Source of the DNA: Glutamicibacter protophormiae
Lineage (GTDB): Bacteria; Actinomycetota; Actinomycetes; Actinomycetales; Micrococcaceae
DNA length: 64,000 bases
Direction of reading: 5' to 3'
NCBI RefSeq assembly: GCF_014647495.1
Contig: NZ_BMPH01000011.1
Span: 62,001 to 126,000 of the forward strand
Numbering within the stretch: the first letter of the stretch is position 1; every line of letters starts with the position of its first letter. A program made the translations under genes and the position numbers. Below are positions 26,348-33,484 of the stretch, piece by piece. Below the pieces are notes generated by a model. That model was not told where the DNA came from and did no database searches. It was given only the letters and a program-made list of their open reading frames with translations.

Positions 26348-26393
26348 AAAATGAGACCTGCCAGGGTGTGCGATCCCGGCAGGTCTCATTTTT
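26348..26393 (+). terminator. Intrinsic terminator downstream of tag
   Basis: AATGAGACCTGCC (ending at 26362) pairs with GGCAGGTCTCATT (from 26378), followed by a run of T to 26393. The A-tract before the stem mirrors the T-tract, so it may act in both directions. Confidence 0.9.
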
Positions 26394-26637
26394 CTGCGAC
26401 TCGGCTGACTGAGCAGGTCAACCGCTTCCCTATTCCCCTTATTTCAAGCCGGCCAAGCCGACCACCAGAGCAGGATGAGCATTTCCTGGCTCGCGGTGAA
26501 CTAGCCGATTCGCATCGGTCAAGTTTGCAGCTTCTCCCGACCACACACGGGAGAAGCTCTGGAATAAGCATAACCCGACGGCAGGTAATAACGTCAACCC
26601 TTAGATGCTAATTTAATAAAAATTAACTTAGGTAGCT
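26394..26637. other. Non-coding, relatively AT-rich spacer
   Basis: Between the tag terminator and the end of the convergent siderophore-reductase gene there are 244 bases with no supported gene. The stretch CTAATTTAATAAAAATTAAC at about 26609-26629 is notably AT-rich for this genome and includes an imperfect inverted repeat. CGGGAGAAGCT repeats the GGGAGAAG theme around 26535-26560 as a small hairpin (CTTCTCCCG with CGGGAGAAG). The latter probably acts as a transcript end. Confidence 0.45.
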
Positions 26638-27510
26638 CTAACTTCTTTGCAGCGGGGCTTCCTCGAAGATCTGGCCGACCGGGCTGCGCTTCTCGGCTTG
26701 GAAGTCGTCTTCCGCGCGGCCGAAAGCCCAGTAGGCGGAGAGCGACATGTCGCGGCGGTCCACACCGCGCTCATTGTAGAAGTAGCCGCGCAGCTTCTTG
26801 GTCACTTCGCGCTCCCCATGGGAGAAGACCTGCACCCTGCCTTCGGGCCACGGGTAGCCGCGCACCACGGACTCCAGCTTGGTGTTCTCGGGCGTGAAGG
26901 CTCCGTTGCGGTGGACCCAGCGGATCTCCACACCGGCCGGAGCCTTGAGCTCCATCTCGTCCTCGGCGGCGGAAACCTCGATGATCGCAACGCCGCGCAT
27001 GTGCTCTGACATGGATTCCAGCGCGGCGGCGATGGCCGGGATGGCGGTCTCGTCGCCGACCAGGAAGTGGAAGTCGAATTCTTCCTTCGGGTAGTACAGT
27101 CCGCCGGGTCCGGAGAAGCAGACGGTGTCGCCGATCTGGGCATCGCGGGCCCATGGGCCGGCCAGCCCCTCATCTCCGTGGACCACAAAATCCACCTGGA
27201 TGGTCCCCTCCTCCGCGTCGCTGTTGCGCACGGTGTAGGTGCGCCGCACCGGAAGGTCCTGCATTTCCAGCTTCCCGCGCAGCTCCTCCATGTCATAGGG
27301 AGGAGTCAGGCCGAGCTCCGGCTTGGCGAACAGGAACTTGATGTAGCGGTCGGTCACCGGCTTGTCGACGAAGGTCTCGAAGCCCGGACCGCCGAGGGTC
27401 AGGCGTACCAGGTGCGGAGCAATCTGCTCGCGCTGCATGACCTGCAGTACGGTCTGCGGACGGGCTGCGCGCCCGCCACCCTGTGGGCGTTCGGCTTGGG
27501 GATTGGCCAC
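26638..27510 (-). CDS. Siderophore-interacting protein (ferric-siderophore reductase, ViuB-like)
   Basis: The 290-residue protein belongs to the FAD-dependent siderophore-interacting family that releases iron from imported ferric siderophores in the cytoplasm. The FAD-binding block is RRTYTVRNSDAEEGTIQVDF (residues ~88-107) with VHGDEGLAGPWARDAQIGD. The NAD(P)H-domain motif is FHFLVGDETAIPAIAAALES (~147-166), and the C-terminus contains SAYWAFGRAEDD. It begins at GTG with AGGAAG seven bases upstream. A DtxR/IdeR-like box lies 26-44 bases upstream, consistent with iron repression. No siderophore transporter is adjacent. Confidence 0.92.
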   Translation of the reverse strand: MANPQAERPQGGGRAARPQTVLQVMQREQIAPHLVRLTLGGPGFETFVDKPVTDRYIKFLFAKPELGLTPPYDMEELRGKLEMQDLPVRRTYTVRNSDAEEGTIQVDFVVHGDEGLAGPWARDAQIGDTVCFSGPGGLYYPKEEFDFHFLVGDETAIPAIAAALESMSEHMRGVAIIEVSAAEDEMELKAPAGVEIRWVHRNGAFTPENTKLESVVRGYPWPEGRVQVFSHGEREVTKKLRGYFYNERGVDRRDMSLSAYWAFGRAEDDFQAEKRSPVGQIFEEAPLQRS

Positions 27511-27535
27511 GGTAGCACTTCCTATCTGAATAAGA

Positions 27536-27554
27536 CTAGATAACTCAATCCTAA
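27536..27554 (-). promoter_or_regulatory. DtxR/IdeR-like iron box candidate
   Basis: Read on the minus strand the 19-mer TTAGGATTGAGTTATCTAG matches the known iron-box consensus TTAGGTTAGGCTAACCTAA at 12 positions, including the outer TTAGG and CTA arms. It sits just upstream of the siderophore-reductase gene. The match is partial, so this is a candidate only. Confidence 0.45.
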
Positions 27555-27573
27555 TTCACCCAAGCCGGGCTCA

Positions 27574-28041
27574 CTACTTTGCGAAGGTCGGCGCCCCTTC
27601 GAATACCGCCAGCCCCCGGCGCTCGGCGTCGCTCAAGCGTTGGACACGGCCGACCGCCGGATCGAAATAGGCCAGGGTGGTGGCGGCCTTGACGCAGAGA
27701 TGGTCCTCGACGGGATCGCGGAATTCATAGCAGATCTCGAAGCTGGCCGGCTTGATGTTGGCGACCCACAAATCCACGTTCACCGGGACGTTGCGGTATT
27801 CCAGCGGCCGCGCATACCGCACCCGGTGCTCGACCACCAGGATCTGCACCCCCGCGGGCACCGCGGAGAAGATGTCGGCCTTCGGTTCCATGCCCGGCGC
27901 CCCGGTACCTCCCGGCACGCCGAACCCGGCGATGCGCGCCTCTTCCATGAGCCTGATCAGGTTCACGTTGTTCACGTGCCCATAGGCATCCATGTCGCCC
28001 CAGCGCATGGGAACCTGTACCCGCAACGGTGCACCGCTCAT
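27574..28041 (-). CDS. 4HBT-family acyl-CoA thioesterase
   Basis: The 155-residue protein is a hot-dog-fold thioesterase. RWGDMDAYGHVNNVNLIRLMEEAR (core RWGDMDAYGHVNN at residues ~13-25) is the 4-hydroxybenzoyl-CoA thioesterase signature with the catalytic Asp, and ANIKPASFEICYEF with AATTLAYFD are the following strands. It hydrolyses an acyl-CoA; the acyl group is unknown. Its start codon overlaps the stop of the upstream App1-like gene (ATGA), so the two proteins are made together, suggesting a lipid-related role. It ends 64 bases before the siderophore-reductase start. Confidence 0.88.
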   Translation of the reverse strand: MSGAPLRVQVPMRWGDMDAYGHVNNVNLIRLMEEARIAGFGVPGGTGAPGMEPKADIFSAVPAGVQILVVEHRVRYARPLEYRNVPVNVDLWVANIKPASFEICYEFRDPVEDHLCVKAATTLAYFDPAVGRVQRLSDAERRGLAVFEGAPTFAK

Positions 28042-29123
28042 GATTCATCCTCCTGGAATTCGGTATCAACATCGACCAGCCCCAGCCGGGCCAGCCCCTG
28101 GAGGATCCGTGCGCCGTCGGGCTCGTAGACCCAGGGGATCCCCGGAGTGCTCCGCCACAGCTCCTGGGAGCGGCCGCCGGCCAGCACCGCTTCGGACGGG
28201 GTGAGCTGGCGGATCACAATGGCCCGTACATGCTCCGGATAGCGGCGGGCGAACTCGGCGTAGATCGCCGGGTCGTGCTGGCCGTCATCCCCGATCAGCA
28301 CCCAGGCGATATGGGGGAATTCCTCGGCCAGCCGGCGCAGCTGGTCGACCTTGTGCTGCTGGCCGCTGCGGAACCAGGCCCGGTCGGTCGGTCCCCAGTC
28401 GGTCAGCAGCAGCGGTCCGCGCGGGTAGAGGTTGCGCGACATGAAGCGCTGCAGCGTCTGCGCGACGTTCCACGCGCCGGTGGACAGGTAGATGGTGGGG
28501 CTGTGCGGATGCTGTTTGAGGATGTGCTGCATCATCACCGCCATGCCCGGGGTTGCCACGCGCGCGTGTTCGGAGAGCACAAAGGAGTTCCAGGCGGCCA
28601 GCAGCGGGCGTGGCAGCGCGGTGACCACCACGGTGTCGTCCACGTCGCTGATCACGCCGAAGCGCTGGTCCTCGCTGATGACCAGGATTTTCGCGCTTGC
28701 GTCATCGCCGTCGTGGGCGCGCAGCGCGACCTCGTGCCATCCGGGGTCCAAATCCACCGCGAGTTTCGCGTCGATGACCCCGCCGCGGTCCGCCTGCACT
28801 TCGAAGCGCCGGCCGGCCACCTCGATGGCGACCTTGCCGCCCGGCAGGATCGGGGACATGAAATTCCGGAAACCGCGGATGCCGTCGGCGATGACCTGCG
28901 CCTGGTGGTGGCCGTCTTCGAAGGCGCCGGGCTTGGCGAGCACAACCCGCGCGAGCACGCGGATCCAGCCGCCGGCGCTGCTGGCGTAGCCGTAACCGAG
29001 GTAGGGCAGGATGACCGGCCCCAAGCCCTTGCGCTCCGCGTTGCGGACCCTCCAGCGGTGGTAGCCGTCCTCGAACCGGGAGGCGACATGGCGCGCAACT
29101 CCGTCGCTTGCAACGTGACTCAT
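28038..29123 (-). CDS. App1-family (DUF2183) phosphatidate-phosphatase-like protein
   Basis: The 361-residue protein has a beta-rich N-terminal region (residues ~30-150, including GWIRVLARVVLAKPGAFE) and a C-terminal HAD-like DUF2183 domain. The nucleophile motif is GVISDVDDTVVVTALP (~160-175), with STGAWNVAQTLQRFM (~224-238) and the acidic motif WVLIGDDGQHDPAIYAEFA (~281-299). Yeast App1 is a Mg-dependent phosphatidate phosphatase, and bacterial members are presumed to dephosphorylate phospholipid intermediates. It is the first gene of a two-gene operon with the thioesterase. No signal peptide is seen. Confidence 0.88.
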   Translation of the reverse strand: MSHVASDGVARHVASRFEDGYHRWRVRNAERKGLGPVILPYLGYGYASSAGGWIRVLARVVLAKPGAFEDGHHQAQVIADGIRGFRNFMSPILPGGKVAIEVAGRRFEVQADRGGVIDAKLAVDLDPGWHEVALRAHDGDDASAKILVISEDQRFGVISDVDDTVVVTALPRPLLAAWNSFVLSEHARVATPGMAVMMQHILKQHPHSPTIYLSTGAWNVAQTLQRFMSRNLYPRGPLLLTDWGPTDRAWFRSGQQHKVDQLRRLAEEFPHIAWVLIGDDGQHDPAIYAEFARRYPEHVRAIVIRQLTPSEAVLAGGRSQELWRSTPGIPWVYEPDGARILQGLARLGLVDVDTEFQEDES

Positions 29124-29190
29124 GCTCCAAGTCTTTCATGGCTTCGGTCGGCTGCCCTGACCAATCACAATGTGTCGCAGACCTTGCAGT

Positions 29191-29209
29191 TTTCTACTTT
29201 ACGTAGAAA
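29191..29209 (+). promoter_or_regulatory. Inverted repeat next to the ribosome site of the split-barrel gene
   Basis: TTTCTAC-TTTAC-GTAGAAA is a perfect 7-bp inverted repeat 10-28 bases upstream of the start at 29219, and its right arm overlaps the likely ribosome-binding GAAAG. It could be an operator or an RNA hairpin controlling translation. Confidence 0.5.
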
Positions 29210-29218
29210 GATCAGAGT

Positions 29219-29653
29219 ATGAAATACGACCACGACAACAACCATCCGGTCCTCGTCCTGAACGAGGAGCAGTCCTGGGAACTTCTGGCTCATACCTCGC
29301 ACGGTCGCGTTGCCACCTCCGTCGCAGGTGATGTCGATATCGTCCCGGTCAACTACGGGGTTCACAAGGGCAAGCTCTTCCTGCGCACCGCGCCGGGCAA
29401 CAAGCTCGCTTCCATGACCATCAACGACAAGATCGCTTTCGAAGCCGACGGAATCCTCGCCGACGAGGCATGGTCAGTCGTGGTGCACGGCACCGCCGAG
29501 GTGCTCGAGCACGAGGCCGACATCCAGGAAGCCCGCGAAAGCGGCGTGAGCCCCTGGGTCCCGACGCAGAAGGACTTCTGGATCCGCATCCACGTCCGCT
29601 CGATCTCCGGTCGCCATTTCCAGCTCGGCGAGCAGCCCGAGGTCGGCCAGTAG
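29219..29653 (+). CDS. Pyridoxamine 5'-phosphate oxidase-related split-barrel protein
   Basis: The 144-residue protein has the split-barrel layout of small flavin- or F420-binding proteins related to pyridoxamine phosphate oxidase: HTSHGRVATSVAGDVDIVPVNYGVHKGKLFLRTAPG (residues ~25-60; key elements GRVATS, PVNY, LFLRT), then KIAFEADG and WSVVVHGTAEVLEHEAD. The C-terminal VRSISGRHFQLG is typical. Proteins of this type are often induced by stress or hypoxia in actinobacteria and may bind flavin or haem. The ATG at 29219 follows GAAAG. It is monocistronic, between the divergent App1 operon and a terminator shared with the convergent hbd operon. Confidence 0.85.
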   Translation: MKYDHDNNHPVLVLNEEQSWELLAHTSHGRVATSVAGDVDIVPVNYGVHKGKLFLRTAPGNKLASMTINDKIAFEADGILADEAWSVVVHGTAEVLEHEADIQEARESGVSPWVPTQKDFWIRIHVRSISGRHFQLGEQPEVGQ

Positions 29654-29677
29654 GCTCCAGAAGTCGTTTAAGGCGCG

Positions 29678-29709
29678 GGACCCGCAGCACCGGTTGGCGC
29701 TGCGGGTCC
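29678..29709. terminator. Shared hairpin terminator between convergent genes
   Basis: GGACCCGCAGC (29678-29688) pairs perfectly with 29699-29709. It lies 24 bases after the split-barrel stop and 26 bases beyond the hbd stop, so it can end both transcripts. Confidence 0.7.
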
Positions 29710-29735
29710 TGTGTCTGCCCGAAACGGCGGACGGC

Positions 29736-30596
29736 TCAGCCGTTGTACGGGTAGAAGCCCTCGCCGCTCTTGCGGCCCAGCTTGCCGGCCTGGACCTTCT
29801 CCACGATCAAGGCGTGGGGCTTGTCCTCCTGGCGCCCGGTCTCGTCGAACGTGGCCTTGGCGATGAAGTCCACCACGTCCAGGCCCACCAGGTCCATCAG
29901 CTCGAATGGGCCCATCGGGTGGCCCAGCGCGGTGCGGGCGGTGGTGTCGATATCCTCGATGCTCGCCACTCCGGCCGCCGCCAGGTCCAGCGCCTCGCGG
30001 TTGATGGCGCCCATCATGCGATTGGCGATGAAGCCCGGGATCTCCTTGTTCACCAGCACCGGCTGCTTGGCCAGGCGTTTGGCGACCTCGGTGACCGCCT
30101 GCACGGTGGCGTCGCTGGTCTGCTCGTTGCGCACGACCTCCACGCACTTCATGACCAGGGCAGGATTGAAGAAGTGCATGTTGCACACCAGTTCCGGGCG
30201 TCCGCTGGCCGCGGCGATGCGCGAGGACGGCAGGGTCGAGGAGTTGGTCGCCAGGATGGCGTGGGCCGGTGCGGCCTGGCCTAGCTGGGCGAAAATCTGC
30301 TCCTTGATGTCCAAGCGCTCCACCGCGGCTTCGATGACCAGATCCGCCTGCGCGGCGGAGCTGGCGAGGTCGGTCGACTGGGTCAGCAGGCCCAGCGCCC
30401 GATCGGCCTCATCCTGGCTCAGCTTGCCCTTGGCCACGCGGGAGGCGGCCCAGCCCTCCAGCTCCGTGCGGGCGGCGGCCAGTGCCTGCGCGGAAATGTC
30501 CTGCAGGATGGTCGCGTAGCCTCCCAGCGCACAACTCATGGCGATTTGCCGTCCCATGGTCCCTGCGCCAATTACCAGAATGCGTTCGATCGTCAT
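29736..30596 (-). CDS. hbd: 3-hydroxyacyl-CoA (3-hydroxybutyryl-CoA) dehydrogenase
   Basis: The 286-residue protein has the usual length of single-domain 3-hydroxybutyryl-CoA dehydrogenases. The NAD-binding Rossmann start is ILVIGAGTMGRQIAMSCALGG (IGAGTMG at residues ~8-14). Next are FAQLGQAAPAHAILATNSST and MHFFNPALVMKCVEVV, which contains the catalytic His, followed by NKEIPGFIANRMMGAINREA and the C-terminal GEGFYPYNG. It converts 3-hydroxybutyryl-CoA to acetoacetyl-CoA. It is the last gene of the minus-strand operon gcdH-aldehyde dehydrogenase-hbd (37-base gap), so it probably completes glutaryl-CoA oxidation after crotonase, which is not in the window. A role in phenylacetate breakdown (PaaH) is an alternative. 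Confidence 0.9.
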   Translation of the reverse strand: MTIERILVIGAGTMGRQIAMSCALGGYATILQDISAQALAAARTELEGWAASRVAKGKLSQDEADRALGLLTQSTDLASSAAQADLVIEAAVERLDIKEQIFAQLGQAAPAHAILATNSSTLPSSRIAAASGRPELVCNMHFFNPALVMKCVEVVRNEQTSDATVQAVTEVAKRLAKQPVLVNKEIPGFIANRMMGAINREALDLAAAGVASIEDIDTTARTALGHPMGPFELMDLVGLDVVDFIAKATFDETGRQEDKPHALIVEKVQAGKLGRKSGEGFYPYNG

Positions 30597-30633
30597 TGAT
30601 TCCTCTATTCTCTGCTCGGGTATTGCTGCTTCA

Positions 30634-32100
30634 CTAGCCGCGCAGGTACACCGTCGTGGTGTGCGTGTAGAACTCGCGCGCGGCGGCGCCCTGTTCCTTG
30701 GGACCGTAGCCTGAGGCCTTGGCACCGCCGAACGGAACGTGCGGGTCGGCACCCGCTGATTCCGAATTTACATGCAAAATCCCCACATCGAGAGTCTGTT
30801 GCGCGGCCAGCGCCACCGACAGGTCGCGGGTGAACAGCGCCATGCTCAGGCCGAACTCCGAGTCCTCGGCGGCTTCGAAGGCCTCCTCGGTCCCGTTCAC
30901 GCGCACCACGGACAGCACCGGGGCGAAGAATTCCTCGCGCCAAGCGGTGTTCGCGCGCCCGGCCTGTCCGGCAGGCAGTTCCAGGATGGTCGGCGCCATG
31001 AAGCTTCCGCCGTTCGGCGCCTTCCCGGCGTAGGCTACGGTGGCGCCTTCGGCGATCGCCTTGTCCACCCCGGCGCGCACCGAGACCGCGGCCTTGGTGT
31101 CCACCAGCGGCCCCATGTGCACCGAAGGATCCAGCGGATCGCCGGTCACCCAGGAATCAAGGCGGCCGGAGAGCTTGGCCAGGAACTCGTCGGCGATCGA
31201 CTCGTCCAGGATCAGCCGGCTGGTGGCGGTGCACTTCTGGCCCGTGGAGCGGAAGGCGCCGAACAGCACCTGCTCGCTGGCCAGGTCCAGGTCCGCGTCC
31301 GCCAGCACCACGGAGGCGTTCTTGCCGCCCATTTCCGCCTGCACCGGGATGCCGCGGGACGCGCCGGCGGCGCACAGCCGCCGGCCCACCCCGGTGGATC
31401 CCGTGAAGCTCAGTCCGTCCAGGTGCTCGTGCTCCATGATCGCGTCGCCCAGCGAGCCCGGCCCGATGACCAGGTTCAGCACGCCGGCCGGCAGGCCGGC
31501 ATGGGCCAGGGCCTCCACCAGGCGCACCGCCAGCAGCGGCACCAGGCTGGCCGGCTTGAAGACCACGGTGTTGCCGAAGACCAGCGCCGGGGCGATCTTC
31601 CAGGCCGGGATGGCGATCGGGAAATTGAACGGCGTGATCACGCCGATGACGCCCAGCGGCTTATGGGTGACCATGATCTGCTCCCCGGCACGCGGGGACT
31701 GGTAGACGGTGCCGGCGGCGCGCTCGGCCTCGCCGGCGTAGTAGGTGAGGATCTGCGCGGCGCGCAGCACCTCACCCACGCCTTCGGCCCTGGTTTTGCC
31801 TTCCTCGGCGGAGAGCTGCTCGCCGAAACCGGCGGAGTTCTCCTGCAGGTAGGCGGCGGCCTTGACGAGGATCGCCCCGCGGGCGGCCATCGGCGTGGCC
31901 GCCCAGGACTTGCGCGCCGCCTCGGCGGCCTGGAACGCCTGGTCGATCTGGTCCGCGCTGGCGGCATTGCCGGAGGCCAGGACGCGGGTGGAGTCCGAGG
32001 CGCTCTGCGTGGTGATGGTGCCGCCCTCGCCCTGCACCCAGACACCGTTGATGTACTGGTCGAGCTGGGCGAGCAGGTGTGCGGAGGTCGATAGGGTCAT
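30634..32100 (-). CDS. NAD(P)-dependent aldehyde dehydrogenase
   Basis: The 488-residue protein is a full-length ALDH. Visible are the cofactor region GVIGVITPFNFPIAIPAWKI (residues ~152-171), SFTGSTGVGRRLC, the general-base Glu in VQAEMGGKNASVV (~256-268), the catalytic Cys in GQKCTATSRLI (~288-298) and the C-terminal PFGGAKASGYGPKEQG. The VQAEMGGKN and GQKCTATSR blocks resemble alpha-ketoglutarate semialdehyde/benzaldehyde-type dehydrogenases. Between gcdH and hbd, oxidation of glutarate semialdehyde is the simplest inference, since it would feed glutarate to the nearby CoA-transferase. Succinate semialdehyde or 4-guanidinobutyraldehyde from the neighbouring arginine-type route are alternatives. 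Confidence 0.9.
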   Translation of the reverse strand: MTLSTSAHLLAQLDQYINGVWVQGEGGTITTQSASDSTRVLASGNAASADQIDQAFQAAEAARKSWAATPMAARGAILVKAAAYLQENSAGFGEQLSAEEGKTRAEGVGEVLRAAQILTYYAGEAERAAGTVYQSPRAGEQIMVTHKPLGVIGVITPFNFPIAIPAWKIAPALVFGNTVVFKPASLVPLLAVRLVEALAHAGLPAGVLNLVIGPGSLGDAIMEHEHLDGLSFTGSTGVGRRLCAAGASRGIPVQAEMGGKNASVVLADADLDLASEQVLFGAFRSTGQKCTATSRLILDESIADEFLAKLSGRLDSWVTGDPLDPSVHMGPLVDTKAAVSVRAGVDKAIAEGATVAYAGKAPNGGSFMAPTILELPAGQAGRANTAWREEFFAPVLSVVRVNGTEEAFEAAEDSEFGLSMALFTRDLSVALAAQQTLDVGILHVNSESAGADPHVPFGGAKASGYGPKEQGAAAREFYTHTTTVYLRG

Positions 32101-32134
32101 CGAAGTATGCCTTCTCTCGTGCGGTTCGTCCGGT

Positions 32135-33313
32135 TTAGCGGAAGGCCGGGACGCCGGTCAGCTTGTTGCCCAGGATCAGGGTGTGGACTTCGTCGGTGCC
32201 CTCGTAGGTGCGCACGGATTCCAGGTTGTTGGCGTGACGCAGCGGCGAGTAGTCCAGGGTGATGCCGTTGCCGCCCAGGATGGTGCGCGCCTCGCGGCAG
32301 ATCTCGATGGCCTCGCGGCAGTTGTTCAGCTTGCCCACGGAGATCTGGTGCAGGTCCAGGGTGCCGGCGTCCTTCTGACGCCCGATGTGCAGCGCCAGCA
32401 GGAAGCCCTTGTTGATTTCCAGGGCCATGTCCACCAGCTTCTGCTGGGTCAGCTGGTAGCCGGCCAGCGGCTTGTCGAACTGCAGCCGCTCCTGCGAGTA
32501 CTTCAGCGCCACCTCGAAGGCATCGCGGGCGGCGCCCATGGAGCCCCAGATGATGCCGTAACGGGCTTCATTCAGGCAGGAGAACGGGCCCTTCAGGCCC
32601 TTGACCTCAGGCAGCACGGCCGAGCCGGGAAGGCGCACGTCGACCAGCTCGATTTCGCACTGGATCGAGGCGCGCATGGACAGCTTCGGCTCGATCGGGG
32701 TGGCCTTGTAGCCCGGGGTGCTGGTCGGGACCACGAAACCGCGGATGCCCTCGTCGGTCTGCGCCCAGATGACGGCGACCTTGGCGACGTTGGCCAGGCC
32801 GATCCAGCGCTTGGAGCCGTTGAGCACCCAGTCGTCGCCGTCGCGGCGGGCGAAGGTCTTCATGCTGGACGGGTCGGATCCTGCGGTCGGTTCGGTCAAC
32901 CCGAAGCAGCCGATGGCCTCGCCGGCGGCCATCTGCGGCAGCCATTCCTGCTTCTGCTCCTCGGAGCCGTGCTTGTATATGGCGCTCATGGCCAGCGAAC
33001 CCTGCACCGAGACGAAGGTGCGCAAGCCCGAGTCGCCGGCTTCCAGCTCTGCGCCGGCCAAGCCGTACTCCACGGCGGAGCGTCCGGCGCAGCCGTAGCC
33101 GTCCAGGTGCATGCCCAGCAGGCCGAGCTTGGCCATTTCCGGCACGATCTCCAGCGGGAAGACCGCGTCCTCGTACCAGCGGGCGATGTTCGGCTTGATG
33201 TTCTCATTGACGAAGCCGCGAACCGAGTCGCGCAGGGCGAGCTCTTCGCTGGTCAGCAGCGCATCGAAGTTGATCAGGTCTGCCGGGTCCAAAACGCGTT
33301 CTGCCAGTGCCAT
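32135..33313 (-). CDS. gcdH: Glutaryl-CoA dehydrogenase
   Basis: The 392-residue acyl-CoA dehydrogenase reads as GcdH. This FAD enzyme oxidises and decarboxylates glutaryl-CoA to crotonyl-CoA. Supporting blocks are CFGLTEPTAGSDPSSM (residues ~136-151), WVLNGSKRWIGLANVA, SCLNEARYGIIWGSMGAARD (~245-264), the Arg-containing QLFDKPLAGYQLTQ-like segment, and RTYEGTDEVHTLILG (~370-384), whose Glu is the catalytic base. RYGI.WG and YEGT are characteristic of glutaryl-CoA dehydrogenases. The ATG at 33313 has AAGGAG upstream. It heads the operon with the aldehyde dehydrogenase and hbd, and is divergent from a PucR regulator. Confidence 0.93.
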   Translation of the reverse strand: MALAERVLDPADLINFDALLTSEELALRDSVRGFVNENIKPNIARWYEDAVFPLEIVPEMAKLGLLGMHLDGYGCAGRSAVEYGLAGAELEAGDSGLRTFVSVQGSLAMSAIYKHGSEEQKQEWLPQMAAGEAIGCFGLTEPTAGSDPSSMKTFARRDGDDWVLNGSKRWIGLANVAKVAVIWAQTDEGIRGFVVPTSTPGYKATPIEPKLSMRASIQCEIELVDVRLPGSAVLPEVKGLKGPFSCLNEARYGIIWGSMGAARDAFEVALKYSQERLQFDKPLAGYQLTQQKLVDMALEINKGFLLALHIGRQKDAGTLDLHQISVGKLNNCREAIEICREARTILGGNGITLDYSPLRHANNLESVRTYEGTDEVHTLILGNKLTGVPAFR

Positions 33314-33443
33314 GGTGGTCTCCTTGAAGAGGTGTTGAAACGTGGGATTCGGTGCGCCACGGTCCCGTTAGACGGGACTTCGTCACACGCTGTTGAACTG
33401 CTTACCTAAGAAATTACGGAACTTTTGTGATTCGCGCCTTAGA

Positions 33444-33478
33444 CATTCTGTACAAGAGACTGCGTTTCATCGGATACT
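33444..33478 (+). promoter_or_regulatory. Candidate leaderless promoter and PucR-type motif of the first pucR gene
   Basis: GATACT (33473-33478) lies exactly six bases before the ATG at 33485, so transcription would start at the start codon. CATTCTGTACAAG (33444-33456) covers the -35 area and, read on the other strand, is CTTGTACAGAATG. This matches CTTGTGAAGAATG at 36285-36297, upstream of the CoA-transferase gene, at 11 of 13 positions. It may be the binding site of this PucR protein. Confidence 0.5.
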
Positions 33479-33484
33479 TTTTCT

